Part shown: positions 41,998 to 50,639 of the stretch, piece by piece | Layout: every line of letters starts with the position of its first letter | Numbering within the stretch: position 1 is the first letter of the stretch | From: Pseudomonas helleri | Lineage (GTDB): Bacteria > Pseudomonadota > Gammaproteobacteria > Pseudomonadales > Pseudomonadaceae | Direction: 5' to 3' | Assembly: GCF_001043025.1 (NCBI RefSeq) | Contig: NZ_JYLD01000017.1 | Span: forward strand, 1-64,000 | DNA: 64,000 bases | Notes under the pieces: generated by a model | The model's database searches: none | What the model was told of the DNA's origin: nothing | Seen by the model: the letters and a program-made list of their open reading frames with translations, nothing else | Translations under genes and position numbers: made by a program

Positions 41998-43788
41998 ATG
42001 GAACCCATGATCAAGCACTATCCCTTGCTGCGAAGCCTGCTGATCTACCGAGAAATGCCTTGGCGCTTTACCTTGACCGCAGCGCTGTTTGTAGTGGTCA
42101 GCGGTGGGTTAGCCCTGCAGCAATGGTTAATCGGCAATGCTCTGAATGAGGTCAACAATGGTCACGCCGTGGTCCGCCTCGCCGATGGCAACCTCGACGC
42201 CAGCCGAGCGTGGTTCTGGCTGTGGCTGCTGCTGGGCGTCGCTTTGATACGCGGCATCGCCCAGTACAGCGCTGGCGTCCTGTCATTGATCCTCAGCCAG
42301 GCGCTGTTGACCCGATTGCGCGAGCGCATCCTGCAACACGTGCAAAGCCTGCACCTGGGTTATCACTGGCAACACGGCATGGGCGAAATGATCAGCCGCA
42401 CCACCCGCGATGCCGATAAATTGCGTGACGCCTTGATCAGTTTTTGGCGACAACTGGTGGAAACCCCACTCATCGTGCTGGCCACTGTCGGTCTGCTGAT
42501 CGGCTATAACCTGTGGCTCGGGCTGGTGCCTCTGCTGCTGACAGGTGTGGGGCTGTGGATATTTGTACGCCAGACCGAACGGCTGCTGGTGCTCGACCGC
42601 GAAGTGGGGGCTGCCTATGACCGGGTCAATCAAGACCTGAGCGAAGGGATTGGCGGGGTCCGCGTGATCAAGTCATTTGCCCTGGAAGCCGGGCGTATTG
42701 AGCGTTTCAACCAACAAGTCGACTTTTTTGCCGAGCAGGCACGCCTGGCCCTGGCCTTTGCCAGTTCACGTATCCCGCTGCCACAGGTAGTGGTCGCGCT
42801 GAGCCACGTGTGGATATTTATCTACGGCGCCTGCCTGGTGCGTGACGGCCGGCTAGGGGTGGGCGAATGGGTGACCTCGCTGTTGATTGTCACCACGCTG
42901 ATTTTTCGTATCGAAGGCATTGGCCGAGTGATGCAGGTATTCGCCGATGCGCGAGCTTCGGCAGAGCGCATCTGGCAATTGCTCGACGCGCCATTGGCCA
43001 TTCAAAGCGCCAGCGAGCCTCTCTCCAAAGCCCCGCTAGGGTTGTGCCTTGCACGGGTCAGCGTTGAGGCACCGGGGGGCGGGCAACGCATTCTGCACCA
43101 GTGCAGCCTGACCGTGCAGCCCGGCGAAGTCGTTGCCCTGGTGGGCGCCACGGGTGCTGGCAAAAGCGTGTTGGCCAGCCTGCTGCCACGTTTGACCGAT
43201 GCCGAACAGGGCGCCGTGCTCGTCGGGTCGAGCCGCGATGGCTGGCAAGACGTGCGCACGCTCAAGTTGGATGAACTGCGCCAGCGCGTGCATGTAGTGC
43301 CTCAAGAGAGCTTTTTGTTTTCCGATACCCTCGCCGCCAACTTACGCCTTGCCGCCCCCGATGCCAGTGATGAAACCCTGCGCTGGGGGCTGAGCATGGC
43401 AGCCGCAGACGATGTGCTCGAACGTTTACCGCAGGGCCTCAATACCGCGCTCGGCGACCGTGGCGTGACCTTGTCTGGCGGCCAGCGCCAGCGCATCAAC
43501 CTGGCCCGCGCATGGTTGGCGAAACCGGACATTCTGTGCCTTGACGACGCCACCAGCGCGCTGGACTCGGTGACTGAGCGGCGGGTGATCGAGAACATCC
43601 GCAGCTTGCTGCAAGACCAAGGACGCGGCACCACTTTGCTGATCATCTCCAGCAAGCTCTCCACTCTATTGCTGGCCGACCGCGTGCTGCTGCTCGCAGA
43701 TGGCCACATCGCCGACAGCGGTCGCCATGCCGAACTGGTGCAGCGCAACGCTTTTTATCGTGATCTGCTGGGAGTCGAGCATGGCTAA
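41998..43788 (+). CDS. ABC exporter half-transporter, subunit A
   Basis: 596 residues: an ABC_membrane domain with six helices (about 20-310) and an ATPase domain with Walker A GATGAGKS (383-390), canonical signature LSGGQ (492-496) and Walker B ILCLDDATS. The catalytic Glu is Asp517, so hydrolysis at its own site is likely impaired. The start may be this ATG or one three codons later. It overlaps the next exporter gene by 8 bp and surely forms a heterodimer with it. The role in the island is unclear: export of a desulfurised product or toxic by-product is possible. Confidence 0.87.
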   Translation: MEPMIKHYPLLRSLLIYREMPWRFTLTAALFVVVSGGLALQQWLIGNALNEVNNGHAVVRLADGNLDASRAWFWLWLLLGVALIRGIAQYSAGVLSLILSQALLTRLRERILQHVQSLHLGYHWQHGMGEMISRTTRDADKLRDALISFWRQLVETPLIVLATVGLLIGYNLWLGLVPLLLTGVGLWIFVRQTERLLVLDREVGAAYDRVNQDLSEGIGGVRVIKSFALEAGRIERFNQQVDFFAEQARLALAFASSRIPLPQVVVALSHVWIFIYGACLVRDGRLGVGEWVTSLLIVTTLIFRIEGIGRVMQVFADARASAERIWQLLDAPLAIQSASEPLSKAPLGLCLARVSVEAPGGGQRILHQCSLTVQPGEVVALVGATGAGKSVLASLLPRLTDAEQGAVLVGSSRDGWQDVRTLKLDELRQRVHVVPQESFLFSDTLAANLRLAAPDASDETLRWGLSMAAADDVLERLPQGLNTALGDRGVTLSGGQRQRINLARAWLAKPDILCLDDATSALDSVTERRVIENIRSLLQDQGRGTTLLIISSKLSTLLLADRVLLLADGHIADSGRHAELVQRNAFYRDLLGVEHG

Positions 43789-45616
43789 TGCCTTACCTGG
43801 AAAAGCCCTCAGCGACATTGAGATTGAAGAGTCGCTGGCCAAAAAAGCCCTGGACCGCAGCATGTTCACTCGGCTATTGCCCTTGCTCGGCCCGGTGCGC
43901 GGGCGCATTGCCGCCGTCATTGTGCTGGAACTGCTGCTGGTGTTTGCGGTGTTTTTGCGGCCCTGGTTCGTGCGCGAACTGCTGGATCGCGGGCTGGTCC
44001 ATCAGGACAACCAATGGCTGCTCAACACCTCATTAGTTGCCATGCTCGGGGTTGGCCTTTTCATGACCTGGAGCGCACGCTTTGTATTGGCCGGGATCTC
44101 GCAATACGTCGCTGGCAGCGCAGCCATCCGCGTCCTTAATGAGCTGCGCATCCGGGTCTTCAGCCACGTTCAGGCCCTGAGCATTGGCTACTTCGACCGG
44201 ACCAAGGCCGGGCGCATCATTTCGCGCGCCGACCGGGACGTCGACAGCCTCGAATCGCTGTTGATTCAAGGGCCTCCGGAACTGCTGGGCGCACTTCTGC
44301 GCTGCGGTGTCGCGTCGGTGATGCTGTGGCTGATTTCGCCGCTGTTTTTCTTCAGTCTGGCGAGCATCGTCCCGCTGTTGTTCTTCGCCACCTGGGGCTT
44401 CAAACGCATCTCGCAGCGCACCTGGGCCAAAGTGGCAGAAAACCGCAGCCGCTTTACCGCACACCTGGTCGAAACCGTGGCCGGGGCACGGATGATCCAG
44501 CAATGCGTGCAGCAGCAACCCAACCAGCAACGCTATCGGCGCTTGCTCGAAGACTTCAACGATGCACTGATCGGCGGCAACCTGCGCTCGGGCTGGTTTG
44601 CCCCGTTCACCGGGCTCCTTGCCGCGCTGGGTATGGCGGTCTTGCTGATGCTCGGCGCCTACGGCCTGGCACAAGGCCAACTGACGGTCGGGCAAGTGGC
44701 CGAGAGCTTGTTTTACGTGATGTTGTTTCTGGGGCCGCTGCAAGAACTCTCGGACTTATTTGAACGTTACGCGACCGGCTCGGCGTCGGCACAGCGGATT
44801 TTCCTGCTACTCGACACCCAACCGGAAATCACCGACAGCCATACGCCGGTGGCCCTTGAAAAAGCCCGAGGTGCAGTGGACTTCGAACGCGTGGGGTTCG
44901 CCTATGTACCGGGCTCCCGGCCTGTGATCGATGATTTTGACCTGCATATTCCGGCGGGTGAAGTGCTGGCGATTGTCGGCCCATCAGGGCATGGCAAAAG
45001 CACCTTGGTGCAATTGCTCACGCGCTTTTATGACGTGCAGCACGGCACGGTAAAACTCGACGGCATCGACATCCGGCACCTGAGCCAACAGCACCTGCGG
45101 CGCAATGTTGGCGTGGTGCTGCAGGACAACGTGCTATTCAGCGGCAGCGTCCTCGACAACCTGCGCCTGGCAAGTCCCGGGGCCAGCGATGCACAACTGA
45201 TCGCGGCGGCGCAGGAATTGGGAGCCAGTGAGGTGCTGGAGCGTCTGGCGCATGGGTATCACACCGAAGTGGGGGCGCTTGGTGCACACCTTAGCCACGG
45301 GCAACGGCAACTCGTCTGTCTGACCCGCGCCTACCTGGCCGACCCGGCGGTGCTGGTGCTCGACGAAGCCACCTCGGCGGTGGATATCCACACCGAACGG
45401 CGCATTCAAAAAGCCTTGCGCAAGCTGTGCCAAGGCCGCACCGCGATCATCATTGCCCACCGTCTGGCCACCATTCGCGATGCCGACCGCATTGCCGTGG
45501 TCGGCAACGGCAAACTGGTGGAACTGGGCAATCACAGCGCATTGCTGGCCAAGGGCGGTGTGTATGCATCGCTGTACCGCACGTATGCGCGCTCGCAGGC
45601 ACTGCACCCGGCTTGA
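43781..45616 (+). CDS. ABC exporter half-transporter, subunit B
   Basis: 611 residues starting at MANALPGKALSD (ATG 43781, inside the end of subunit A). Membrane domain (about 35-340), then ATPase with Walker A GPSGHGKS (400-407), non-canonical signature LSHGQ (504-508) and a normal Walker B LVLDEATS. The altered signature faces the site that uses subunit A's altered Walker B, giving one degenerate and one consensus ATP site, as in known heterodimeric exporters. Confidence 0.87.
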   Translation: MANALPGKALSDIEIEESLAKKALDRSMFTRLLPLLGPVRGRIAAVIVLELLLVFAVFLRPWFVRELLDRGLVHQDNQWLLNTSLVAMLGVGLFMTWSARFVLAGISQYVAGSAAIRVLNELRIRVFSHVQALSIGYFDRTKAGRIISRADRDVDSLESLLIQGPPELLGALLRCGVASVMLWLISPLFFFSLASIVPLLFFATWGFKRISQRTWAKVAENRSRFTAHLVETVAGARMIQQCVQQQPNQQRYRRLLEDFNDALIGGNLRSGWFAPFTGLLAALGMAVLLMLGAYGLAQGQLTVGQVAESLFYVMLFLGPLQELSDLFERYATGSASAQRIFLLLDTQPEITDSHTPVALEKARGAVDFERVGFAYVPGSRPVIDDFDLHIPAGEVLAIVGPSGHGKSTLVQLLTRFYDVQHGTVKLDGIDIRHLSQQHLRRNVGVVLQDNVLFSGSVLDNLRLASPGASDAQLIAAAQELGASEVLERLAHGYHTEVGALGAHLSHGQRQLVCLTRAYLADPAVLVLDEATSAVDIHTERRIQKALRKLCQGRTAIIIAHRLATIRDADRIAVVGNGKLVELGNHSALLAKGGVYASLYRTYARSQALHPA

Positions 45617-45647
45617 GATTGGCCCGCGGCAAAAGTGGCTGCCACTG

Positions 45648-45698
45648 TTGCTGATCCCCCAGAGCCCTTGCTGATCGATTGCTGCTCCAGCAGCAATC
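45648..45698. promoter_or_regulatory. Paired activator sites of the desulfinase/importer operon
   Basis: A degenerate TTGCTG-N6-CAGAGC (45648-45665) and a perfect GATTGCTG-N6-CAGCAATC (45677-45698), centres 31 bp apart, about 84 bp from the -24 element. Confidence 0.75.
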
Positions 45699-45769
45699 GG
45701 CCCTGCGCCGCGCCCCCCAAGATCGCGCAAAGCCCCGCAAACCGGCGACTTCAGCGTTGAACAAAAGCG

Positions 45770-45785
45770 TGGCATGAGCGTTGCA
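45770..45785 (+). promoter_or_regulatory. Sigma54 promoter of the desulfinase/importer operon
   Basis: TGGCAT-GAGCG-TTGCA, one mismatch to consensus, 73 bp before the ATG. Confidence 0.82.
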
Positions 45786-45857
45786 AACAAGGTTTACCGG
45801 CAACCCGTGGGGTTGCTCTTTGACCTGTCGATCCTCGATTTTTTTGGAGAACGTGCA

Positions 45858-46913
45858 ATGTCTCATCCCCTCGAAACACTCTGGTACACCCGTTGCCCTG
45901 TACCCACCGGGCTTGGCATCGCGGTTCAAAAGGGTTGGCTGGAGGAAGTTCTGGAACAACAAGGCACGCGCATCCAGTCACTGCGCGAGTCCAACGAACA
46001 AACGGTGCGTGAATCACACTTCGATCACACCCTGCAAAACTCGGTGCGCCACGGCGGTAATATTCCGGCGATCTGGGCCAGGGCCAGTGGCCGTGATACA
46101 CGCGTTATCGGGCTGTCGTGGGCCGATGAGGTTCAACTGATCTTGACCCTGCCCTCCAGCGGCATCAAAACCGTCAAAGACCTCAAGGGTCGTAAATTCG
46201 GCTTGCCGCACTGGGTCAACGCGCAAATCGACTTCACTCGCGCACAAGCTCTGCGCGGCCTGGAAAACGCCCTCAAGCTCGATGGCCTTGAGGTCAAGGA
46301 TGTAGAGCTGGTCGACTATGTGCGCGGCGGCACGTTCAGCGATGAAGCCACCCATGTGATCAATGGCATTGCCAACTTCGGCGGCCGCCGTGACGGTGGG
46401 CAAAACGCTGAGCTGGTGGGCCTGCTGCGCGGCGAAGTCGACGCCATATTCCTCAAGGGCGCACATGCCGTGCAATTGGCTCATCAGTTTGGCCTGCACA
46501 CAGTGATCGACACCGGCTCTCACCCAGAACCCTTGATTCGCTCCAACAATGGCACGCCGCGCACGTTGAGTGTCGACAGCCATTTGCTGGATAACCACTT
46601 CGACACCGCCGTGGCGATTCTGTCTTCGGTGATCCGCGCCGAAGAGTGGGCCTGGACCCACCCGCAAGACACCCGCCGCTTCCTCGCCCACGAAACCAAC
46701 AGCAGCGAATACTGGGTCACGGCAGCCTATGGCGAAGACGCCCACCAGCGCTTGCGCACCAATCTCGACGAGCGTTCAGTGCATGCCGTTCAGGACTTTA
46801 CCGACTTCCTGCAGCGCTGGAATTTCATCCCCACCACGTTCTCGGTGAATGACTGGGTCGACAACCGCCCACTCGAAGCCTTGCGCACGTCATTGGCCAC
46901 ACGCACGGGCTGA
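45858..46913 (+). CDS. DszB-like sulfinate desulfinase, catalytic Cys retained
   Basis: 351 residues from the ATG at 45858 (GGAGA upstream), with no signal peptide although the fold is that of sulfonate binding proteins. The N-terminus LWYTRCPVPTGLG matches the NCPVPN segment around catalytic Cys27 of Rhodococcus DszB. His54 and Arg64, ten residues apart with Gly-Gly after Arg (SVRHGGNIP), match DszB His60/Arg70. DszB hydrolyses an aryl sulfinate to sulfite. The protein is therefore probably a cytosolic desulfinase that frees sulfite from a sulfinate. Database annotation would likely call it an ABC substrate-binding protein. Confidence 0.7.
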   Translation: MSHPLETLWYTRCPVPTGLGIAVQKGWLEEVLEQQGTRIQSLRESNEQTVRESHFDHTLQNSVRHGGNIPAIWARASGRDTRVIGLSWADEVQLILTLPSSGIKTVKDLKGRKFGLPHWVNAQIDFTRAQALRGLENALKLDGLEVKDVELVDYVRGGTFSDEATHVINGIANFGGRRDGGQNAELVGLLRGEVDAIFLKGAHAVQLAHQFGLHTVIDTGSHPEPLIRSNNGTPRTLSVDSHLLDNHFDTAVAILSSVIRAEEWAWTHPQDTRRFLAHETNSSEYWVTAAYGEDAHQRLRTNLDERSVHAVQDFTDFLQRWNFIPTTFSVNDWVDNRPLEALRTSLATRTG

Positions 46914-46923
46914 TGCGCGGTAC

Positions 46924-46948
46924 CGGGCAGGGACGGATTCCCTGCCCG
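46924..46948 (+). terminator. Intercistronic stem-loop between the two DszB-like genes
   Basis: A perfect 9-bp stem (CGGGCAGGG/CCCTGCCCG) with a 7-nt loop begins 11 bp after the first stop; there is no strong T-run (only TCACTTTTT later). It probably lowers or stabilises expression of parts of the operon. Confidence 0.5.
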
Positions 46949-46978
46949 CTTCACTTTTTAAATGGCCTGGGTAACTGC

Positions 46979-48034
46979 ATGAGCAAAACTCTCGATACGC
47001 TTTGGTACACACACAGCCCCGTGCCCACCGGACTTGGCATCGCTGTTGAATCAGGGCGCCTTGCCGAGGCATTTCGCCCTTACGGCACCAATATTCAAGC
47101 GCTGCGCGAGTCATCTGACCGGGAAATACGCGAAGCACATTTCGATCATCACCTCGATAATTCAGTCCGCCATGGCGGCAACACCCCCGCGATCTGGGCC
47201 AAGGCCAGCGGCAAAAATACCCGTGTGCTGGGGCTGTCCTGGACGGACGAAGTGCAACTGATCCTGACCACCCCGGAAAGCGGGGTTAAAACCATTCGTG
47301 ACTTACGCGACCGACGCTTTGGCATCCCCAAGTGGGCCAACGTTCAGATCGATTTCGGTCGCGCCCAGGCCCTGCGCGCTTTAGAAAACGCCTTACAACT
47401 CGAAGGGCTGAACATCGGCGATGTAGAACTGGTGGACTATCCCTACGGCGGTAAACACAGCGACGAGCAAATCCGCCATGTGTTCGGCGCACAGATCGCC
47501 CTTAAAAGCACTCAGGGCAAACGCCGCAACAATGAGTTGATCGGTTTGCTGCGGGGGGACATTGACGCGATATTCGCCAAGGGCGCGCACGCCGTGCAAT
47601 TGGCCGACGAGTTCGGTTTGCATGTGGTGATAGACACCGGCTCGCACCCGGACCCCATGGTGCGCAGCAACATCGGTACACCGCGCACGCTGACCGTCGA
47701 TCAGCACATGCTCGACGAGCATTTCGATGCCGCCGCGCTGATCGTCGAAACCGTATTGCGTGCCGAGCAGTGGGCCTGGAGCCATGCCGACGAAACCCGA
47801 CGCTTTCTGGCCCGTGAACTGAACACCAGTGAGTACTTCGTCGCCGCAGCCTACGGTGAAGACGCCCACCGTCGACTGGTGACTCGCCTCGAAGAAAAGT
47901 CCTTGCTGGCCCTGCAAGACCTGACGTACTTCTTGCACCGCCATCACTTTATCGAACGGGCTTTTGATGTCCGCGACTGGGTGGATGCGAGACCGCTGGA
48001 AGCGGTGCTGGACAAAACCAGGCTGGCCATCTGA
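46979..48034 (+). CDS. DszB-like paralogue with Cys-to-Ser active site
   Basis: 351 residues, the same length as and colinear with the preceding protein throughout. It also lacks a signal peptide. The catalytic Cys position is Ser13 (YTHSPVPTGLG), while His54 and Arg64 are kept. In DszB the Cys27-to-Ser change abolishes catalysis but allows substrate binding. The protein is thus likely a non-catalytic partner, a substrate chaperone, or an enzyme using different chemistry. Its stop overlaps the permease start (TGATG). Confidence 0.7.
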   Translation: MSKTLDTLWYTHSPVPTGLGIAVESGRLAEAFRPYGTNIQALRESSDREIREAHFDHHLDNSVRHGGNTPAIWAKASGKNTRVLGLSWTDEVQLILTTPESGVKTIRDLRDRRFGIPKWANVQIDFGRAQALRALENALQLEGLNIGDVELVDYPYGGKHSDEQIRHVFGAQIALKSTQGKRRNNELIGLLRGDIDAIFAKGAHAVQLADEFGLHVVIDTGSHPDPMVRSNIGTPRTLTVDQHMLDEHFDAAALIVETVLRAEQWAWSHADETRRFLARELNTSEYFVAAAYGEDAHRRLVTRLEEKSLLALQDLTYFLHRHHFIERAFDVRDWVDARPLEAVLDKTRLAI

Positions 48035-48801
48035 TGAGCACGCTTATCCGGCGCAACCTGATCCGCCTGACCTGGCTGCTCTCACCTCTGCTGGTGCTGG
48101 TGGTGTGGACGCTAGTGGCAGGTTCCGGGCGTTACTCCGAGCAATTGCTGGTGCCACCCTCAGTGGTCTGGGAGGCCTTCAAGGATCTACAGCACAGCGG
48201 TGAATTGCTTGAGCACATCCAGTTCAGCCTGAGCCGCCTGGCTATCGGTTTTGCCTTTGGGGCCGGTGCCGGGTTGCTGTTCGGGATTGCCCTGGCGCTG
48301 TCAAAAACCGTCGAGCACTACTGCGCACCGCTGTTTCACACGGTGCGACAGATACCTTCGATTGCGTTGATTCCGATGTTCATCCTGGCGTTTGGGGTCG
48401 AAGAAACCTTCAAGATCGTAATCGTCACCAAAGCCGTGTTCTTCCCGGTGGCCTTGGCCACCAGCGAAGGCATCAAGGCCATCCCGCGCAGTTACTTCGA
48501 GGTCGCGCGGGTATACCGCCTGCCATGGCGTGCCCTGGTGCTGGAAGTGATCTTTCCAGCAGCGGCGCCACCGATTCTCACCGGCCTGCGCGTAGCGCTG
48601 AGCCGCGCGTGGATGGTGCTGGTGGCTGCGGAACTGCTCGCGGCTGACAGCGGGTTGGGGCAAATGATCGAGATGAGTCGGCAGATGATGCGCATCGATA
48701 TTGTGATGGTCGGCGTAGTGCTGATCGGGCTGATCGGCTTTGCTCTCGATTACGGGTTTCGCCTGCTGGAAAAACGTTTGCTGCGCTGGAAAGCCCGCTA
48801 G
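48034..48801 (+). CDS. ABC importer permease 1 (SsuC/TauC-like)
   Basis: A 255-residue permease with about six transmembrane helices and the coupling motif EVARVYRLPWRALVLEVIFPAA of the sulfonate/nitrate/taurine family. It is translationally coupled to the DszB-like gene. Together with the second permease it forms a heterodimeric channel; most SsuC/TauC importers use one permease type. Confidence 0.9.
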   Translation: MSTLIRRNLIRLTWLLSPLLVLVVWTLVAGSGRYSEQLLVPPSVVWEAFKDLQHSGELLEHIQFSLSRLAIGFAFGAGAGLLFGIALALSKTVEHYCAPLFHTVRQIPSIALIPMFILAFGVEETFKIVIVTKAVFFPVALATSEGIKAIPRSYFEVARVYRLPWRALVLEVIFPAAAPPILTGLRVALSRAWMVLVAAELLAADSGLGQMIEMSRQMMRIDIVMVGVVLIGLIGFALDYGFRLLEKRLLRWKAR

Positions 48802-48810
48802 GAGAAGCCC

Positions 48811-49581
48811 ATGAACGTATTGCTTGCCCTGCTGCGCCGTTGCCGTGGCCTGTTGCTGCCGGTGCTGCTGATCGGCCTTTGGGAGTTCTGCTCCCGTCAG
48901 GGTGCTGCGCAGGCCTACGCCTTTGTACCGTTGGCGACGATCGGCAAAGGGTTTGTCGATTTGATCGACAGCGGCGCGCTGCTCATCAGCACCCTGGCCA
49001 GCCTGCAACGTACTTGCCTTGGGCTGCTGATCGGGGTCACGGCGGGGCTGCTGGTCGGCGCCTCGATGGCTCTGTCACGGGTGATTGAACGGGGACTCGG
49101 GCCGCTTTACCACATCCTGCGCCAAGTGCCGATTCTGGGGTTGATTCCGTTGATTGCCTTGTGGTTCGGCAGCGGTGAAGGGGCAAAAGTGCTAATTGTC
49201 AGCCTCGCCGCGTTTTACCCGATGACCCTCAACACGTATGAGGGGTTTAGCCATATCGAGCCGCGCTATCGCGAGGTCGGCAAGATCTTCGCGTTCACCC
49301 CGTGGCAGCAACTGACTCAGGTGTTGCTGCCCAGCGCCCTGCCCTCCCTGAACAATGGCGTGCTGCATGCGCTGGCGTTTGCCTGGGTGAGTTCGGTGGG
49401 CGCCGAACTGTTTCTTTCGACGGGTGCCGGGCTGGGCAATCTGATGATGAATGCCGAGGCCGGTTCACGCATGGAAGTCGTGATTATTGGCGTGCTGTGC
49501 ATTGGTTTGCTCGGCTACGCCATGAACCAATTGTTTTCGCGCCTCAGCCGGCATTTGCTGCGCTGGCGTGATCTTCGTTGA
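48811..49581 (+). CDS. ABC importer permease 2 (SsuC/TauC-like)
   Basis: A 256-residue permease, 9 bp after permease 1. Same family: six helices, coupling loop YREVGKIFAFTPWQQLTQVLLP. The pair of distinct permeases is also found in some sulfate-ester (ats) importers. The ATPase gene follows after 14 bp. Confidence 0.9.
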   Translation: MNVLLALLRRCRGLLLPVLLIGLWEFCSRQGAAQAYAFVPLATIGKGFVDLIDSGALLISTLASLQRTCLGLLIGVTAGLLVGASMALSRVIERGLGPLYHILRQVPILGLIPLIALWFGSGEGAKVLIVSLAAFYPMTLNTYEGFSHIEPRYREVGKIFAFTPWQQLTQVLLPSALPSLNNGVLHALAFAWVSSVGAELFLSTGAGLGNLMMNAEAGSRMEVVIIGVLCIGLLGYAMNQLFSRLSRHLLRWRDLR

Positions 49582-49595
49582 ATACGGGATCCCAC

Positions 49596-50414
49596 ATGAA
49601 TGCACCTCTCAAGCAACACTGGCTGGACCCGACCCGGCATCTGCCCGGCGCCCTGGAGATTCGTGGGCTGGGCAAGCAGTACGCCATTGAAGGCAAACCG
49701 CTGACGGTGCTGGAAAACATCAATCTGGCGGTCAAGCCGGGCGAGTTCGTGAGCATTGTCGGCGCCAGCGGATGCGGCAAGTCGTCTTTGCTGCGACTGA
49801 TTGTCGGCCTGGAAGCCGAGTACAGCGGCGACATTCTGCTCGACGGTGAACGCATTGTCTCGACTAGCCTGGAGCGCGGCATCGTGTTTCAGGACCACCG
49901 CCTGTTCCCGTGGAAAACCGTTGAGCAAAACATCGCGCTCGCGCTGAAAAATCACCGTTTATCCAGCGCCGAAAAAGCCAGGTTAGTGGCCGAGCATATT
50001 CAACTGGTCAACTTGCAGGGGTTTGAGAAGGCCTACCCGCATCAGTTGTCGGGCGGTATGGCGCAACGCGCTGCCATCGCCCGCGCACTGATCAATAAAC
50101 CGAAAATCCTCCTGCTCGATGAACCGTTTGGTGCTCTCGATGCACTGACGCGCGTGCACTTGCAACGCGAGTTGCAACGGATCTGGGTACAACAACGCAG
50201 CACGATGATCATGGTCACCCACGATGTTGAAGAGGCGCTGTACCTGGGTGACCGGGTGATCGTTATGGACGCTCGTCCAGGGCGAGTCAAACACGAAGTT
50301 CACGTCGATTTACCGCACCCGCGTGAACGCCAGTGCGCGCGTTTGCAGGCACTCAAGGACGAGTTGTTGACGGAATTGGTCGGCAACGATCGCGAGGCCC
50401 CTGCTCACCCATAG
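49596..50414 (+). CDS. ABC importer ATPase (SsuB/TauB-like)
   Basis: A 272-residue ATPase from the ATG at 49596 (GGGA 7 nt upstream; the TTG at 49578 overlaps the permease). Walker A VGASGCGKSS, signature LSGGMAQRAAIARA, Walker B LLLDEPFGALDALTR and switch His in MVTHDVEEALYLGD. It powers the two permeases. The binding protein is probably the exported one encoded at 38539. Confidence 0.92.
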   Translation: MNAPLKQHWLDPTRHLPGALEIRGLGKQYAIEGKPLTVLENINLAVKPGEFVSIVGASGCGKSSLLRLIVGLEAEYSGDILLDGERIVSTSLERGIVFQDHRLFPWKTVEQNIALALKNHRLSSAEKARLVAEHIQLVNLQGFEKAYPHQLSGGMAQRAAIARALINKPKILLLDEPFGALDALTRVHLQRELQRIWVQQRSTMIMVTHDVEEALYLGDRVIVMDARPGRVKHEVHVDLPHPRERQCARLQALKDELLTELVGNDREAPAHP

Positions 50415-50509
50415 ACGCCATTTGTACACGCTTTTTCAGCCCGTCATCACGCTGCGACGGGACCCTTTCACAGCTGATTTTTCAGCCGTGCGAGCCCCTG
50501 TACCCGGGG

Positions 50510-50639
50510 GGTTTATACAGATTGAACAGAAAATCGCTTATATGCATTTATTGAATATGCAAATGCTAATTAAGACTTTTTTAATCTATATAAATATCGT
50601 GCATGATTCTTCAGCGCTCTTGGTTTCAGGAATATCACC
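50510..50639 (+). promoter_or_regulatory. AT-rich activator-dependent promoter of sfnR
   Basis: The stretch before sfnR is strongly AT-rich compared with its surroundings. TATGCA occurs twice 15 bp apart (50541-50546, 50556-50561), and a good -10 TATAAA (50589-50594) has no matching -35. This is the pattern of a LysR-type (CysB) activated promoter; SfnR of P. putida is known to be under CysB. No TTGCTG-N6-CAGCAA site is present here. Confidence 0.45.
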
